Assembly (NCBI GenBank): GCA_021813325.1
Contig: JAKALA010000035.1
Span: forward strand, 1-41,243
Length of the DNA stretch: 41,243 nucleotides
Reading direction: 5' to 3'
Source of the DNA: a bacterium
GTDB taxonomy: Bacteria > Verrucomicrobiota > Verrucomicrobiia > Limisphaerales > UBA11358
Every line of letters begins with the position of its first letter. The stretch's first letter is position 1. Below are positions 33,557 through 40,644 of the stretch, in pieces. The notes below the pieces were generated by a model. That model was not told where the DNA came from. It did no database searches and worked only from the letters and a program-made list of their open reading frames with translations. The translations under genes were made by a program, and so were the position numbers.

Positions 33557-33820
33557 ATGAGCGTCGAGCAAATTGGAAAAACCTTGTTGCCATTGCCGCG
33601 CGAGGAACGCCGCCAGTTCGCCGACTGGTTTTATCAACACGAAAACCAAATCGTGGAGCCTCACGACGGCGAAATTCACCCCGAGGTCCGCGCGGAATCA
33701 GAACGCCGGTTCAAGGAAATCGAGGCGCATCCCGAATTGCTTGAACCGTGGGCGGCCACGACGGCCCGGATTCGGGCGCACCTTCATGAAAAATGTTGTC
33801 AGAAAAACCGCCGCCGCTGA
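33557..33820 (+). CDS. Antitoxin-like small protein
   Basis: Predicted 87-residue, highly charged helical protein (MSVEQIGKTLLPLPREERRQ; WFYQHENQI). The N-terminus resembles RelB/ParD-side 'addiction module' proteins that begin with a similar 'SVEQI...LP.EER' helix. A GGAG ribosome site lies just before the ATG. The next gene, a ParE-like toxin, starts 34 bases before this one ends, the usual compact antitoxin-toxin order. Antitoxin role inferred from context; no DNA-binding motif is evident. Confidence 0.65.
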   Translation: MSVEQIGKTLLPLPREERRQFADWFYQHENQIVEPHDGEIHPEVRAESERRFKEIEAHPELLEPWAATTARIRAHLHEKCCQKNRRR

Positions 33821-34097
33821 ACCGGACGCCACAGAAATCGCGGATGGGTATGAACAGCCGGAAGCCGGTCGGGGGCCGCGATTTCCCGATGCGCCGAATG
33901 AAGCGGCGGCCTACATCATTCGCAATCCCGAAATTCCGGCGATTCAGTTTCGCCGCGCCCGCCGCGCGCGCGCACACACTTTTGAGGCTTGCTCCGTTTT
34001 TTACATTTTGCGCCGCGAAGGAATCGTGATTTTGACCGCCAGCACCGGGCGTCGTAATCCCCGATGGATCAAACAACGCAGGCGTCAACTTGGCTGA
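33786..34097 (+). CDS. RelE/ParE-like toxin
   Basis: Predicted 103-residue basic protein from ATG 33786. AEPDATEIADGYEQPEAGRG and PRFPDAPNEAAAYIIRNPE match the helical hairpin that opens ParE-type toxins ('AEAEL..AIAWYEE..PGLG..F'). FRRARRARAHTFEACSVFYI and EGIVILTASTGRRNP match the C-terminal sheet. It overlaps the antitoxin-like gene by 35 bases. Probably a gyrase or ribosome-directed growth inhibitor. The N-terminus is slightly longer than usual, so a later start is possible. Confidence 0.72.
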   Translation: MKNVVRKTAAAEPDATEIADGYEQPEAGRGPRFPDAPNEAAAYIIRNPEIPAIQFRRARRARAHTFEACSVFYILRREGIVILTASTGRRNPRWIKQRRRQLG

Positions 34098-34101
34098 AAG
34101 C

Positions 34102-35025
34102 ATGAATTCGGATTTCGCCATTGACGTGCGTGACGTCACGAAGAAATTCGGGACGCGCGCGGTCGTCAATCACATCGCCATGCAGGTGCGGCCCGGCGAA
34201 ATTTACGGCTTCCTTGGCCCGAATGGCAGCGGCAAAACCACGTTTCTGCGGATGCTGTGCGGCCTGCTCCGGCCCGATGCCGGCAGCGGCCACTGCCTCG
34301 GACTGGATTTTCGGACGGAATCCGCCGAAATCAAAAAGCGCGTCGGTTACATGACGCAAAAATTTTCGTTCTACGAGGATCTGACCATTGAGGAAAATCT
34401 GGATTTCATCGCGCGCATTTACGCGGTGCCGCAGCGCCAGGCGGCGGTCGAAAAAAGTTTGACCCGTCTCGGCATGATCGAACGCCGGCGCCAACTGGCC
34501 GGCACGCTTTCCGGCGGATGGAAACAGCGCCTGGCGCTCGCCGCCTGCCTGATTCACGAGCCGCAACTGCTGCTGCTCGACGAACCGACCGCCGGCGTGG
34601 ACCCCAAGGCGCGCCGCGATTTCTGGGAGGAAATCCATCAACTCGCCGCCACCGGCCTGACCTTTCTCATCACCACGCATTACATGGATGAGGCGGAGCG
34701 CTGTCACCGGCTCGGCTACATTGCTTACGGCAACCTGCTCGCGCGCGGCACGGTGGATGAAGTTGTGAAAGCCGGCGGACTGACGACCTGGGAAGTCACG
34801 GGCGCCAGCCTCTCCAGGCTCGCTGAACAAATCCGCGGGCGGCCGGGCGTGGAACAGGTGGTGGCGTTCGGCACGGCGCTGCATGTCAGCGGACGCGACG
34901 CGGAAACGCTGCGCTCTTCGCTGGCGCCGTTTATGAACCACGAACATCGCTGGACGCAGATTGAATCGGGTTTGGAAGATGTGTTCATCAGCCTGATGGA
35001 AACCGCGAAGGATAATTTTGCATGA
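34102..35025 (+). CDS. ABC transporter ATP-binding protein (DrrA/CcmA-like), orphaned
   Basis: Predicted 307-residue ATPase from ATG 34102 (a TTG four codons earlier also opens the frame). Walker A GPNGSGKT (39-46), signature LSGGWKQRLALA, Walker B LLLLDEPTAGVD and the switch His in ITTHYMDE are all intact. The C-terminal extension with a DUF4162-like domain is typical of drug/lipid exporters of the ABC-2 type. Its stop overlaps an ATG by ATGA, where an ABC-2 permease would start, but that frame is broken after a few codons by a palindromic repeat. Without a permease nearby its function is doubtful. Confidence 0.9.
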   Translation: MNSDFAIDVRDVTKKFGTRAVVNHIAMQVRPGEIYGFLGPNGSGKTTFLRMLCGLLRPDAGSGHCLGLDFRTESAEIKKRVGYMTQKFSFYEDLTIEENLDFIARIYAVPQRQAAVEKSLTRLGMIERRRQLAGTLSGGWKQRLALAACLIHEPQLLLLDEPTAGVDPKARRDFWEEIHQLAATGLTFLITTHYMDEAERCHRLGYIAYGNLLARGTVDEVVKAGGLTTWEVTGASLSRLAEQIRGRPGVEQVVAFGTALHVSGRDAETLRSSLAPFMNHEHRWTQIESGLEDVFISLMETAKDNFA

Positions 35026-35044
35026 CAACCCGGCGTGCCTTCGC
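35022..35044 (+). pseudogene. Start of a lost ABC permease gene
   Basis: ATG at 35022 overlaps the ATPase stop (ATGA) and reads MTTRRAFA, a plausible ABC-2 permease N-terminus. It then runs into a GC-rich palindromic repeat at 35044, after which no membrane protein is seen. The rest of the permease is absent from the window. Confidence 0.5.
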
Positions 35045-35079
35045 CCTCACCCTGCCCCTCCCCGCTGGGAGGGGGAGAA
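35044..35079. repeat. Palindromic repeat at the permease break
   Basis: Starts CCCTCACCC and has the hairpin CCCCTCCCC/GGGAGGGGG around a short loop. It resembles the CTCACCCCGGCCCTCTCC element at 27091-27150. It sits exactly where permease coding stops. Confidence 0.65.
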
Positions 35080-35104
35080 TCGCGCGCAGCCGCGTGGCGA
35101 GTCC

Positions 35105-35160
35105 GCCCGCGAGAACGGCGACGTGGATTTGGGAAAGCGCAAGGCTCATGGAGCTTCTGA
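35105..35160. repeat. Direct repeat, left copy, beside a toxin-antitoxin pair
   Basis: Begins GCCCGCGAGAACGGCGACG and continues through GGGAAAGCGCAAGGCTCATGG. A related copy lies at 35728-35783, so the RelE/ParE pair between them is bracketed by imperfect direct repeats of about 55 bases. Confidence 0.6.
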
Positions 35161-35470
35161 TGATTTTTGGGATGTTTTCTTTAATGACTCGTGGGTTTTG
35201 TTCGGATTCTGGCGGCAATCCAGCACGCGATAGACGATTACCTCGTTACCGGCTTCCATCCGGTAGTAAATCGCGTAGGGAAACCGTTTGGACAATAGCC
35301 GGTGAAAACCAAAAACTTTCCGCTGAATCCCCGCATACAGCATCAGTGAATCAATGTCCGAGAAAAGCGAATCCAGAAAATAACGGCCCAGACCTTCGCT
35401 CTGCTGCTCGTAAAAATCCCGGCGTGCGCGCCAGATCATTGAAGGCGGAGGAAAGCCGCCTGATTTTCAT
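35146..35470 (-). pseudogene. RelE/ParE-family toxin with a +1 frameshift
   Basis: The C-terminal frame (35439 to 35146) reads RARRDFYEQQSEGLGRYFLD, KRFPYAIYYRM and VIVYRVLDCRQNP, a standard ParE-type toxin. It lacks the first strand, which is found in another frame from ATG 35470 (MKIRRLSSAFNDLA). That ATG overlaps the antitoxin stop by ATGA, so 35470 is the ancestral start and one extra base near 35425-35435 breaks the gene. It is probably inactive, unless this is a sequencing error. The shorter frame from 35439 would lack the first beta strand and helix turn. Confidence 0.72.
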
Positions 35471-35679
35471 TGGTTCGCCCGCAATTTTGCCTTGGCCAGT
35501 TCCCAGTCCAGCACGGGTTCCTCGCCGCGCGCACGGCGTTCGGCGGTTTCCCGCAGGGCGTCCGCGTGCCACCCGGGCGATGCCAGTTCTGCCTCGTCCC
35601 GGCTCAAATCCGCCCACAGCATTTCCATGAGCTTCAATTTTTCCCGCCGGGGCAACTGCTGGATTTCAAGCGCACTCAT
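35467..35679 (-). CDS. Addiction-module antitoxin (PF09720-like)
   Basis: Predicted 70-residue protein: LEIQQLPRREKLKLMEMLWA, then RGEEPVLDWELAKAKLR. This is the familiar 'addiction module protein' family that pairs with RelE/ParE toxins. Its stop overlaps the toxin's ancestral ATG (ATGA at 35467-35470). With the toxin frameshifted, the antitoxin may be a leftover. Confidence 0.82.
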   Translation of the reverse strand: MSALEIQQLPRREKLKLMEMLWADLSRDEAELASPGWHADALRETAERRARGEEPVLDWELAKAKLRANQ

Positions 35680-35977
35680 GCCGGAAGCTTACACCCGCGG
35701 TTTTCGTCCGCAAGGGCGAAGCCAACTGCCCGCGAGAATGGCGACGGGAATTGGGGAAAGAGAAAAGCACATGGAATTGCTATAACCTATGCACTTTCAA
35801 AATGGCAGACATGGAGGAGAAAGTAGCCGTCCGCGAACCGCCAATTCAACTGTCAACATGGCCGAAGCCGGTGGCAGACACGCCAAGTCTCATCCACGGA
35901 TTGCCGTCCGCGAACTAAGCGGCCTTTTTTGAATGGTGGATAAGAATTTTTCCAATTTCAAAGCCGGTCAAAGTTAC
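35680..35977. other. Gap with a direct repeat and no gene
   Basis: About 300 bases without a supported gene between the antitoxin start and the kinase stop. It contains the right copy of the direct repeat (35728-35783) and two GCCGTCCGCGAAC motifs about 80 bases apart (near 35827 and 35904). The rest shows no recognisable signal. Confidence 0.5.
35728..35783. repeat. Direct repeat, right copy
   Basis: GCCCGCGAGAATGGCGACGG and GGGAAAGAGAAAAGCACATGG align with the left copy at 35105-35160 over most of about 55 bases. Together they bracket the RelE/ParE module. Confidence 0.6.
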
Positions 35978-36958
35978 TCACGAGATAACCAGCTTGGTGC
36001 CCTCAAAATCGAACCGGAAGCGCACTTCCTTCAGGCCCGCCGTGCGCATGGCGTGGCGCAGCTTGGCCTTGTCCTCCGCGTAAAACATCAGGAAGCCGCC
36101 GCCGCCCGCGCCGATGAGCTTGCCGCCGAGCGCGCCGCTGGCCATCGCCAGGTCATACCATTCGTTGATCTTGGGGTTGCTCATGCCGCCGCTGCGCTGT
36201 TTCTTGCGCTGCCAATGCACATCCATTAGCCGCGCGAACTCTTGCAAGTTTCCGGATTCCAGCGCCGCCTGGCTTTGCAGGCCGAGGTCTTTGACGAAGT
36301 GCAGGTTCTCGATCATGGACTTGTCGTCGGACTTCGATTTCACGTCCTGCTCCTTCAAAATCGCCGATGCGCTGCGCGAATAGCCAGTGAAGAAGAGCAG
36401 GAGATTATCTTCAAGATTGTCGCGCGTTTCCTCAGACGTCTTCAACGGCCACGCCTCGACTTTGCCGCCGGGCAAAAACTTGAAACACGTCAAACCGCCG
36501 TAGGCCGCGATATATTGATCCTGCTTGCCAATGGGTTCGTGCAGGCGGTTCAACTCGATGTCGCACGCCTGCTCGGCGAGTTCGGCGGGATGAACCAGAT
36601 TTTTTTTGTAGGCGTGCAACGCCTTGAGCAGCGCCGTGGTGAAACTGCCGGAGGAACCCAGCCCGGTGCCGGCGGGAATGTCCGCCATCGAAGTCAGTTC
36701 GAGCGAATGGCCGTTGACCCCCACCAACGCCATCGCTTCGCGGATGATCGGATGTTTTAATTGCGAAGCCTCCGGCACGCGCTCCAACTCGGAATACTTC
36801 ACAATCAAATCCGGCACGAAGGTTTCGTGGAGCGTGATATAAACGTAGCGGTCAATCGCGCCGGCGATGAGGAAGCCGCCGAACTTTTCGTAATACGACG
36901 GCAAATCGGTGCCGCCGCCGCCGAGAGAAATGCGAAGAGGAGAACGGGCAATAATCAT
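35978..36958 (-). CDS. GHMP-family sugar kinase (HddA-like heptose 7-phosphate kinase)
   Basis: Predicted 326-residue cytoplasmic kinase. ATG 36958 (MIIARSPLRISL) is the natural start; the longer frame reads through a tandem repeat. Motifs: GGGGTDLP (13-20), the ATP-binding PAGTGLGSSGS (95-105) and a C-terminal LIGAGGGGFLMFY, as in D-glycero-D-manno-heptose 7-phosphate kinase and related sugar kinases. Probable role: phosphorylating a heptose or other sugar at C1 for nucleotide-sugar synthesis for surface polysaccharide. It is the last gene of the minus-strand sugar cluster, separated from the next gene by a four-helix-bundle cassette. Confidence 0.85.
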   Translation of the reverse strand: MIIARSPLRISLGGGGTDLPSYYEKFGGFLIAGAIDRYVYITLHETFVPDLIVKYSELERVPEASQLKHPIIREAMALVGVNGHSLELTSMADIPAGTGLGSSGSFTTALLKALHAYKKNLVHPAELAEQACDIELNRLHEPIGKQDQYIAAYGGLTCFKFLPGGKVEAWPLKTSEETRDNLEDNLLLFFTGYSRSASAILKEQDVKSKSDDKSMIENLHFVKDLGLQSQAALESGNLQEFARLMDVHWQRKKQRSGGMSNPKINEWYDLAMASGALGGKLIGAGGGGFLMFYAEDKAKLRHAMRTAGLKEVRFRFDFEGTKLVIS

Positions 36959-36963
36959 AAGCA

Positions 36964-36996
36964 AAAGCGGAAAGCGGAAAGCGGAAAGCGGAAACT
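36964..36996. repeat. Inverted repeat, left arm (AAAGCGG x4)
   Basis: Four AAAGCGG units followed by AAACT. It is the exact reverse complement of 37396-37428. The 33-bp arms enclose the four-helix-bundle gene. Confidence 0.92.
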
Positions 36997-37022
36997 TTCC
37001 CCGCGCTGGTTGGTTGAAAATT

Positions 37023-37373
37023 TCATGGTTCGGTTTTTGCCTTGCGGCCAATGGTAATCAGAATCGCCAGCAACTGGCCAGCTTCGTTCAAAAGTTCGGC
37101 AATCTGCTTGTCGGAGCCAAGTTTTGTGTCCTTGCAAATCTCCAGCCAGTAAATCGTTTCGGCGGCTTCCTTTTCCGCGATGCCGGTTTTGTGGATGAAA
37201 TCGCTTTTGGATTCGGCGCGGTTGGCCTCGCGGTAATTTGCGCCGATGGAAGTTCCGGCGCGCAACAACTGCCGGCCGATGATCTCTCCTTCGGCGCTTT
37301 TCGGAAAAGCAGCAACCGTCTTCACCACCATCACGGCAAATTTTTTCGTCCGCTCCTCCAATTCCGTTTTCAT
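37023..37373 (-). CDS. Four-helix-bundle protein (S23/IVP type), cassette 1
   Basis: Predicted 116-residue all-helical protein: MKTELEERTKKFAVMVVKTV, then GRQLLRAGTSIGANYREANR, then KEAAETIYWLEICK. This is the four-helix-bundle family first known from intervening sequences in 23S rRNA genes and related to the Avd accessory protein of retroelements. It is bracketed by a perfect 33-bp inverted repeat of AAAGCGG units that could form a long stem in the mRNA. A sister copy lies at 40641-41081. Function unknown; RNA or nucleic-acid binding is likely. Confidence 0.88.
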   Translation of the reverse strand: MKTELEERTKKFAVMVVKTVAAFPKSAEGEIIGRQLLRAGTSIGANYREANRAESKSDFIHKTGIAEKEAAETIYWLEICKDTKLGSDKQIAELLNEAGQLLAILITIGRKAKTEP

Positions 37374-37393
37374 TTGTGGTGAGGCGGGGCAGT

Positions 37394-38392
37394 TTAGTTT
37401 CCGCTTTCCGCTTTCCGCTTTCCGCTTTGGTAAATCTGCTCCACGACATTCAAAGCTGCTTTTGCCTCACGCAAGCCTGGAACCGGACGACGTTTCACGC
37501 GGATGTCTTCAAAAAATTCCGACATCTCGATTTTCCACGACTCGTCACCACGCGGAAATTCCCAGATGGTCGTGTCCGGCGGTCCCATTTGCGGGAGCAT
37601 TTTGTAATACGTCAGCCGCTCGACACCGTAGCTGCCGCCGAGTCCTTCCCAGTGGAGCTTGGCGTCTCGCCCGTAGATTTCGAGGCTGAACAAATTTTTC
37701 CATTCGCTGCAACTGACGTGCAGCCACGCGGTGTGGCCGGCGGCATTGCGCAACGAGAGAAACGCGTTGTCGTCCACCGGCATTTTCCAGAAATACGTCG
37801 TCGCGTGGCCTTCCACCGTGGTGAAGTCGCCGAGAAAAATTCCCGCGAGGTCAATCAGGTGGACGCCCTGATCAATCAATTCGCCGCCGCCGGAGAGTTT
37901 CGGATCTGCGCGCCATTCCCTCTCGTAACCGACGCGTCCGCCTTGGCCGTAGCGTCCGCGCACAAACATCATCGGGCCGAGCACACCGCTTTTGAATAGT
38001 TCGACTGCCTTCAACGCGGCTGGATGAAAACGATGATTGTAGCCGACACGGACCAGCGCACCGGTTTTCTTCGCGGCGGCTTCGAGTTCGTCGAGTTCCT
38101 TCACGGAAATCGCCGCCGGTTTTTCGACGAGAACGTGCTTGCCCTTTTTCACCGCCGCCAGTGCAATCGGCTGCAAGGTGGAATTGAGCGTGGCGATGAA
38201 AACCACTTCCACTTGCGGATCAGAAACGGCGTCTTTGAAATCCGCGCAGGCGCGGCCGCTCTTGGCAAGCTTCACCAATTCCTCGGCGCGCGACAGGTTT
38301 GTGTCGCAGGCGACGACTAGCTTCGCGCCAGCGGGCATTCCCGTGACGCGTTTTTTTCCGATGAGGCCGCAACCGATGATGGCGTAGTTCAT
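37394..38392 (-). CDS. Gfo/Idh/MocA oxidoreductase of the sugar cluster
   Basis: Predicted 332-residue NAD(P)-dependent oxidoreductase; ATG 38392 (MNYAIIGCGLIGKK) is preferred over a TTG two codons earlier. The Rossmann motif IGCGLIG is at the start, VLVEKPA gives the EKP signature, and GGGELIDQGVHLID is the C-terminal catalytic region. It probably oxidises or dehydrates a nucleotide-activated or free sugar on the way to an unusual surface sugar. The last residues (QSGKRKAESGN) come from the right arm of the tandem-repeat array, so the repeat has become the C-terminus. Confidence 0.88.
   Translation of the reverse strand: MNYAIIGCGLIGKKRVTGMPAGAKLVVACDTNLSRAEELVKLAKSGRACADFKDAVSDPQVEVVFIATLNSTLQPIALAAVKKGKHVLVEKPAAISVKELDELEAAAKKTGALVRVGYNHRFHPAALKAVELFKSGVLGPMMFVRGRYGQGGRVGYEREWRADPKLSGGGELIDQGVHLIDLAGIFLGDFTTVEGHATTYFWKMPVDDNAFLSLRNAAGHTAWLHVSCSEWKNLFSLEIYGRDAKLHWEGLGGSYGVERLTYYKMLPQMGPPDTTIWEFPRGDESWKIEMSEFFEDIRVKRRPVPGLREAKAALNVVEQIYQSGKRKAESGN
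37396..37428. repeat. Inverted repeat, right arm (CCGCTTT x4)
   Basis: AGTTT followed by four CCGCTTT units, the exact reverse complement of 36964-36996. It overlaps the last codons of the oxidoreductase gene. Confidence 0.92.
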
Positions 38393-38403
38393 GTTCAATA
38401 AAC

Positions 38404-38471
38404 CTCACGCAAAGGCATAAAGGTGCAAAGCATATCTTTCCCAGTTTTGCGGCTTGGCGTCTTTGCGTGAG
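38404..38471. repeat. Inverted repeat between two sugar genes
   Basis: CTCACGCAAAG (38404-38414) and CTTTGCGTGAG (38461-38471) are perfect 11-base inverted arms about 46 bases apart in the 88-base gap. No T-run follows either arm. Possibly a small dispersed palindromic element. Confidence 0.6.
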
Positions 38472-38480
38472 AAAATCATT

Positions 38481-39374
38481 TTAGCTCCACTTTTTGCCGC
38501 GATCTTCCGGCACGATGCGGCGCAGACAATAAACGTCCGACTTCGCGAGTTCGTCGCGGTGCTGCTGCAAATCTTTCCACGGATCCCATTGCGCGCTGAT
38601 GAGCTTGCCGGTAATACCATCACTCTCGGCACTGGCGAGATACACGGCCAGGTTCGCGCCGAGTTCAAGCGGCACCGCGCCCTTTGCTTTCCAGCCTTTG
38701 TTTTTCTCAAAAAACGCCGCGCCGACTTTTTCCGGACCGGCGGCCAAAACTTCATCCACCAGCCGCGTCGCGAGCGCGCCGGGCGCAATCATGTTCACGT
38801 CCACGTGAAACGGCCTTAATTCCTCGGCCAGCGTTTCGCCGAGCCGGACCACCGCCGCCTTTGACGCCGCGTAAGAACTGATGTTCGGCAGCGGATTCGT
38901 CGCGCCGCCGCCGCTTAAGACGATGATTTTTTTGTTCGCGCCATTTTGTTTTCCGCTTTCCGCTTTCCGCTTTCCGCTTTTGAAGTGCGGAATCACCGCG
39001 CGGCACGGCAGCAACACACCGAACAAATTGATGTCAATCGCCCGCCGCCATTCGGTGATGGAAACCGATTCAGTCGGCCCCATCGGCCCGTAAATGCCGG
39101 CGTTCAAAACCAGCGCGTCGAGCGAACCAAGCTCCTTGAGCGCAAAAGCGATAAGCGCACCGACCTGTGTTTCATCGGCGACGTCACAAGTTTTGGCGGC
39201 GATTTTTTGCGACGGAAATTTCTGCGCCAGCTCGGCGCGCGTGACGGACAAGTCCTTTTCGCTGCGGGCGCACAGCACGACATTCGCGCCTTCGCGCAAA
39301 AAGTGTTCGGCGATGACCTTGCCGAGTCCCTGGCTGCCGCCGGTGATGAGTGCGTTAAGATTCTTGAGTTTCAT
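38481..39374 (-). CDS. Short-chain dehydrogenase/reductase
   Basis: Predicted 297-residue SDR. TGGSQGLG (11-18) binds the nucleotide, NAG is at 91-93, Ser154 is the likely catalytic Ser, and Tyr168/Lys172 lie in YAASK. The family is usually about 250 residues; here a stretch SGKRKAESGKQNGAN (133-147), encoded by a CCGCTTT array, enlarges the protein just before the catalytic Ser strand. The C-terminus (KLISAQWDPWKDL) resembles sugar-nucleotide and lipid-modifying SDRs. It lies 1 base after the dehydrogenase-like gene, so the two are coupled in the surface-sugar cluster. Confidence 0.87.
   Translation of the reverse strand: MKLKNLNALITGGSQGLGKVIAEHFLREGANVVLCARSEKDLSVTRAELAQKFPSQKIAAKTCDVADETQVGALIAFALKELGSLDALVLNAGIYGPMGPTESVSITEWRRAIDINLFGVLLPCRAVIPHFKSGKRKAESGKQNGANKKIIVLSGGGATNPLPNISSYAASKAAVVRLGETLAEELRPFHVDVNMIAPGALATRLVDEVLAAGPEKVGAAFFEKNKGWKAKGAVPLELGANLAVYLASAESDGITGKLISAQWDPWKDLQQHRDELAKSDVYCLRRIVPEDRGKKWS
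38950..38980. repeat. Solo CCGCTTT array inside the SDR gene
   Basis: Four CCGCTTT units, the same array as the arms that bracket the four-helix-bundle gene but with no partner arm nearby. It is read in frame as KRKAESG-type residues. Confidence 0.85.
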
Positions 39375-39375
39375 T

Positions 39376-40644
39376 TTAGGCGCGACCGACGGAAAGATGC
39401 TCGACGCCGGCGATGGATTTCAATTCCTTTTCGAGAAAACGGTTTGCGTCCACGAATGTTTTACCGCGCATTTGCGGAACGATGTTCGGCCAGTCGGCCT
39501 GCCGGAACTGCGGCCATTCGGTGCAAACGGCGGCGGCATCCGCACCGGCCAGCGCGGCGGAAATTTCATTCGCCAGCGAAACGGATTTCAATTCCGCCGG
39601 CAAGCTTTTCACCGCCGGATCAAAGGCGGAAACTTGTGCGCCCGCCTGCAAAAGCTGCTGGCACAATTCCACCGCCGCGCTGCGCCGCAGCGTGTCGGTG
39701 TTCGTCGTGTAAGTCAGGCCAAGCACGGCAATTTTTTTGCCACGCAAAGCGCCGAGCCGCGATAGCAACCGGCGGAACGCCCAGCCGCGATGCAGGTCGT
39801 TGCTCTGCTTGATGGCCGGAATGACGGAAATTTTTTCGCCGTTCGCCTCGGCCAGTTTGGACAGCGTGACGACATCACGCGCCAACGTGCCGCCGGCGAA
39901 CGGTCCGCCCGGTCCAAGATACGCCTTCGGTCCGATGCGTGGCTCGCTTTTCAAGCCGATGGAAACTTCCTTGGCATCCGCGCCGGTGTGTTCGCAGAGG
40001 CGCGCGACTTCGTTGATGAAGGTAATCGAAAGCGCGAGAAAGGAATTCAGCGCGTGCTTGACCATTTCGGCCGATTCGGTGCGCATGAAAATCACCTGCG
40101 CGGCGAATGGCTTGAACAATTCTTCGAGCAGTGTTTTTTTTGCGTCGGTGCGGATGCCGACGACGGCGCGCTCGGCTTTTTCAAACGCGTCAATCGCCTT
40201 GCCGAGCCGCAAGTTTTCCGGCGAACACGCGAAATGAAATTGCGGAAGTTCCCTTTCTAGTTTGGCGCAGGTGCCGACCGGCAGTTGCGCGGAAATCAAC
40301 ACCAGCGCGTCGTTTGGCAAACTCGGCAGCGCGCGGCGCAAGTTTCCCAGAACGAAATTCACGTCGGATTCATCGTTGTCATTAACAGGTGTGTCGTATG
40401 CGACCCATAGGACGTTTGCTTTTGCGCACGCAATTTTGGGGTCGGTCGTGAACGAAAGTTTTTTGGCGGCAATGCCGGCTGCGAGCAAATTGTCCAGGCC
40501 CGGTTCAAACAGCGGCGCCATGCCGGAATTTAATTTCGCCACGTTCGCGGCGTCGAAATCCAATCCAACGACCTGAAAATGCCTCGCGCAACACGCCGCC
40601 GTGACGGTGCCGAGATGCCACAAGCCTTGAACGACGATCTTCAT
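39376..40644 (-). CDS. UDP-glucose/GDP-mannose dehydrogenase homologue lacking the catalytic Cys
   Basis: Predicted 422-residue protein from ATG 40644 (MKIVVQGLWHLGTVTAACC). The N-terminal NAD-binding domain, the central helix and the C-terminal substrate domain (KIAVLGLTYTTNTDTLRRS) are those of nucleotide-sugar 6-dehydrogenases. The motif that should read GG-S-C-F-P-K-D reads FAGGTLARDV, so Thr occupies the Cys position. Without the Cys the normal four-electron oxidation to a uronic acid is unlikely. The protein may do a different reaction on a nucleotide sugar or be a paralogue with a changed role. It is coupled by ATGA to the upstream four-helix-bundle gene. Confidence 0.83.
   Translation of the reverse strand: MKIVVQGLWHLGTVTAACCARHFQVVGLDFDAANVAKLNSGMAPLFEPGLDNLLAAGIAAKKLSFTTDPKIACAKANVLWVAYDTPVNDNDESDVNFVLGNLRRALPSLPNDALVLISAQLPVGTCAKLERELPQFHFACSPENLRLGKAIDAFEKAERAVVGIRTDAKKTLLEELFKPFAAQVIFMRTESAEMVKHALNSFLALSITFINEVARLCEHTGADAKEVSIGLKSEPRIGPKAYLGPGGPFAGGTLARDVVTLSKLAEANGEKISVIPAIKQSNDLHRGWAFRRLLSRLGALRGKKIAVLGLTYTTNTDTLRRSAAVELCQQLLQAGAQVSAFDPAVKSLPAELKSVSLANEISAALAGADAAAVCTEWPQFRQADWPNIVPQMRGKTFVDANRFLEKELKSIAGVEHLSVGRA

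Noticed and set aside
38404-38471. Inverted CTCACGCAAAG repeat as a terminator of the SDR gene
   Set aside because: The arms are 46 bases apart and no T-run follows; downstream genes of the cluster continue in the same direction.
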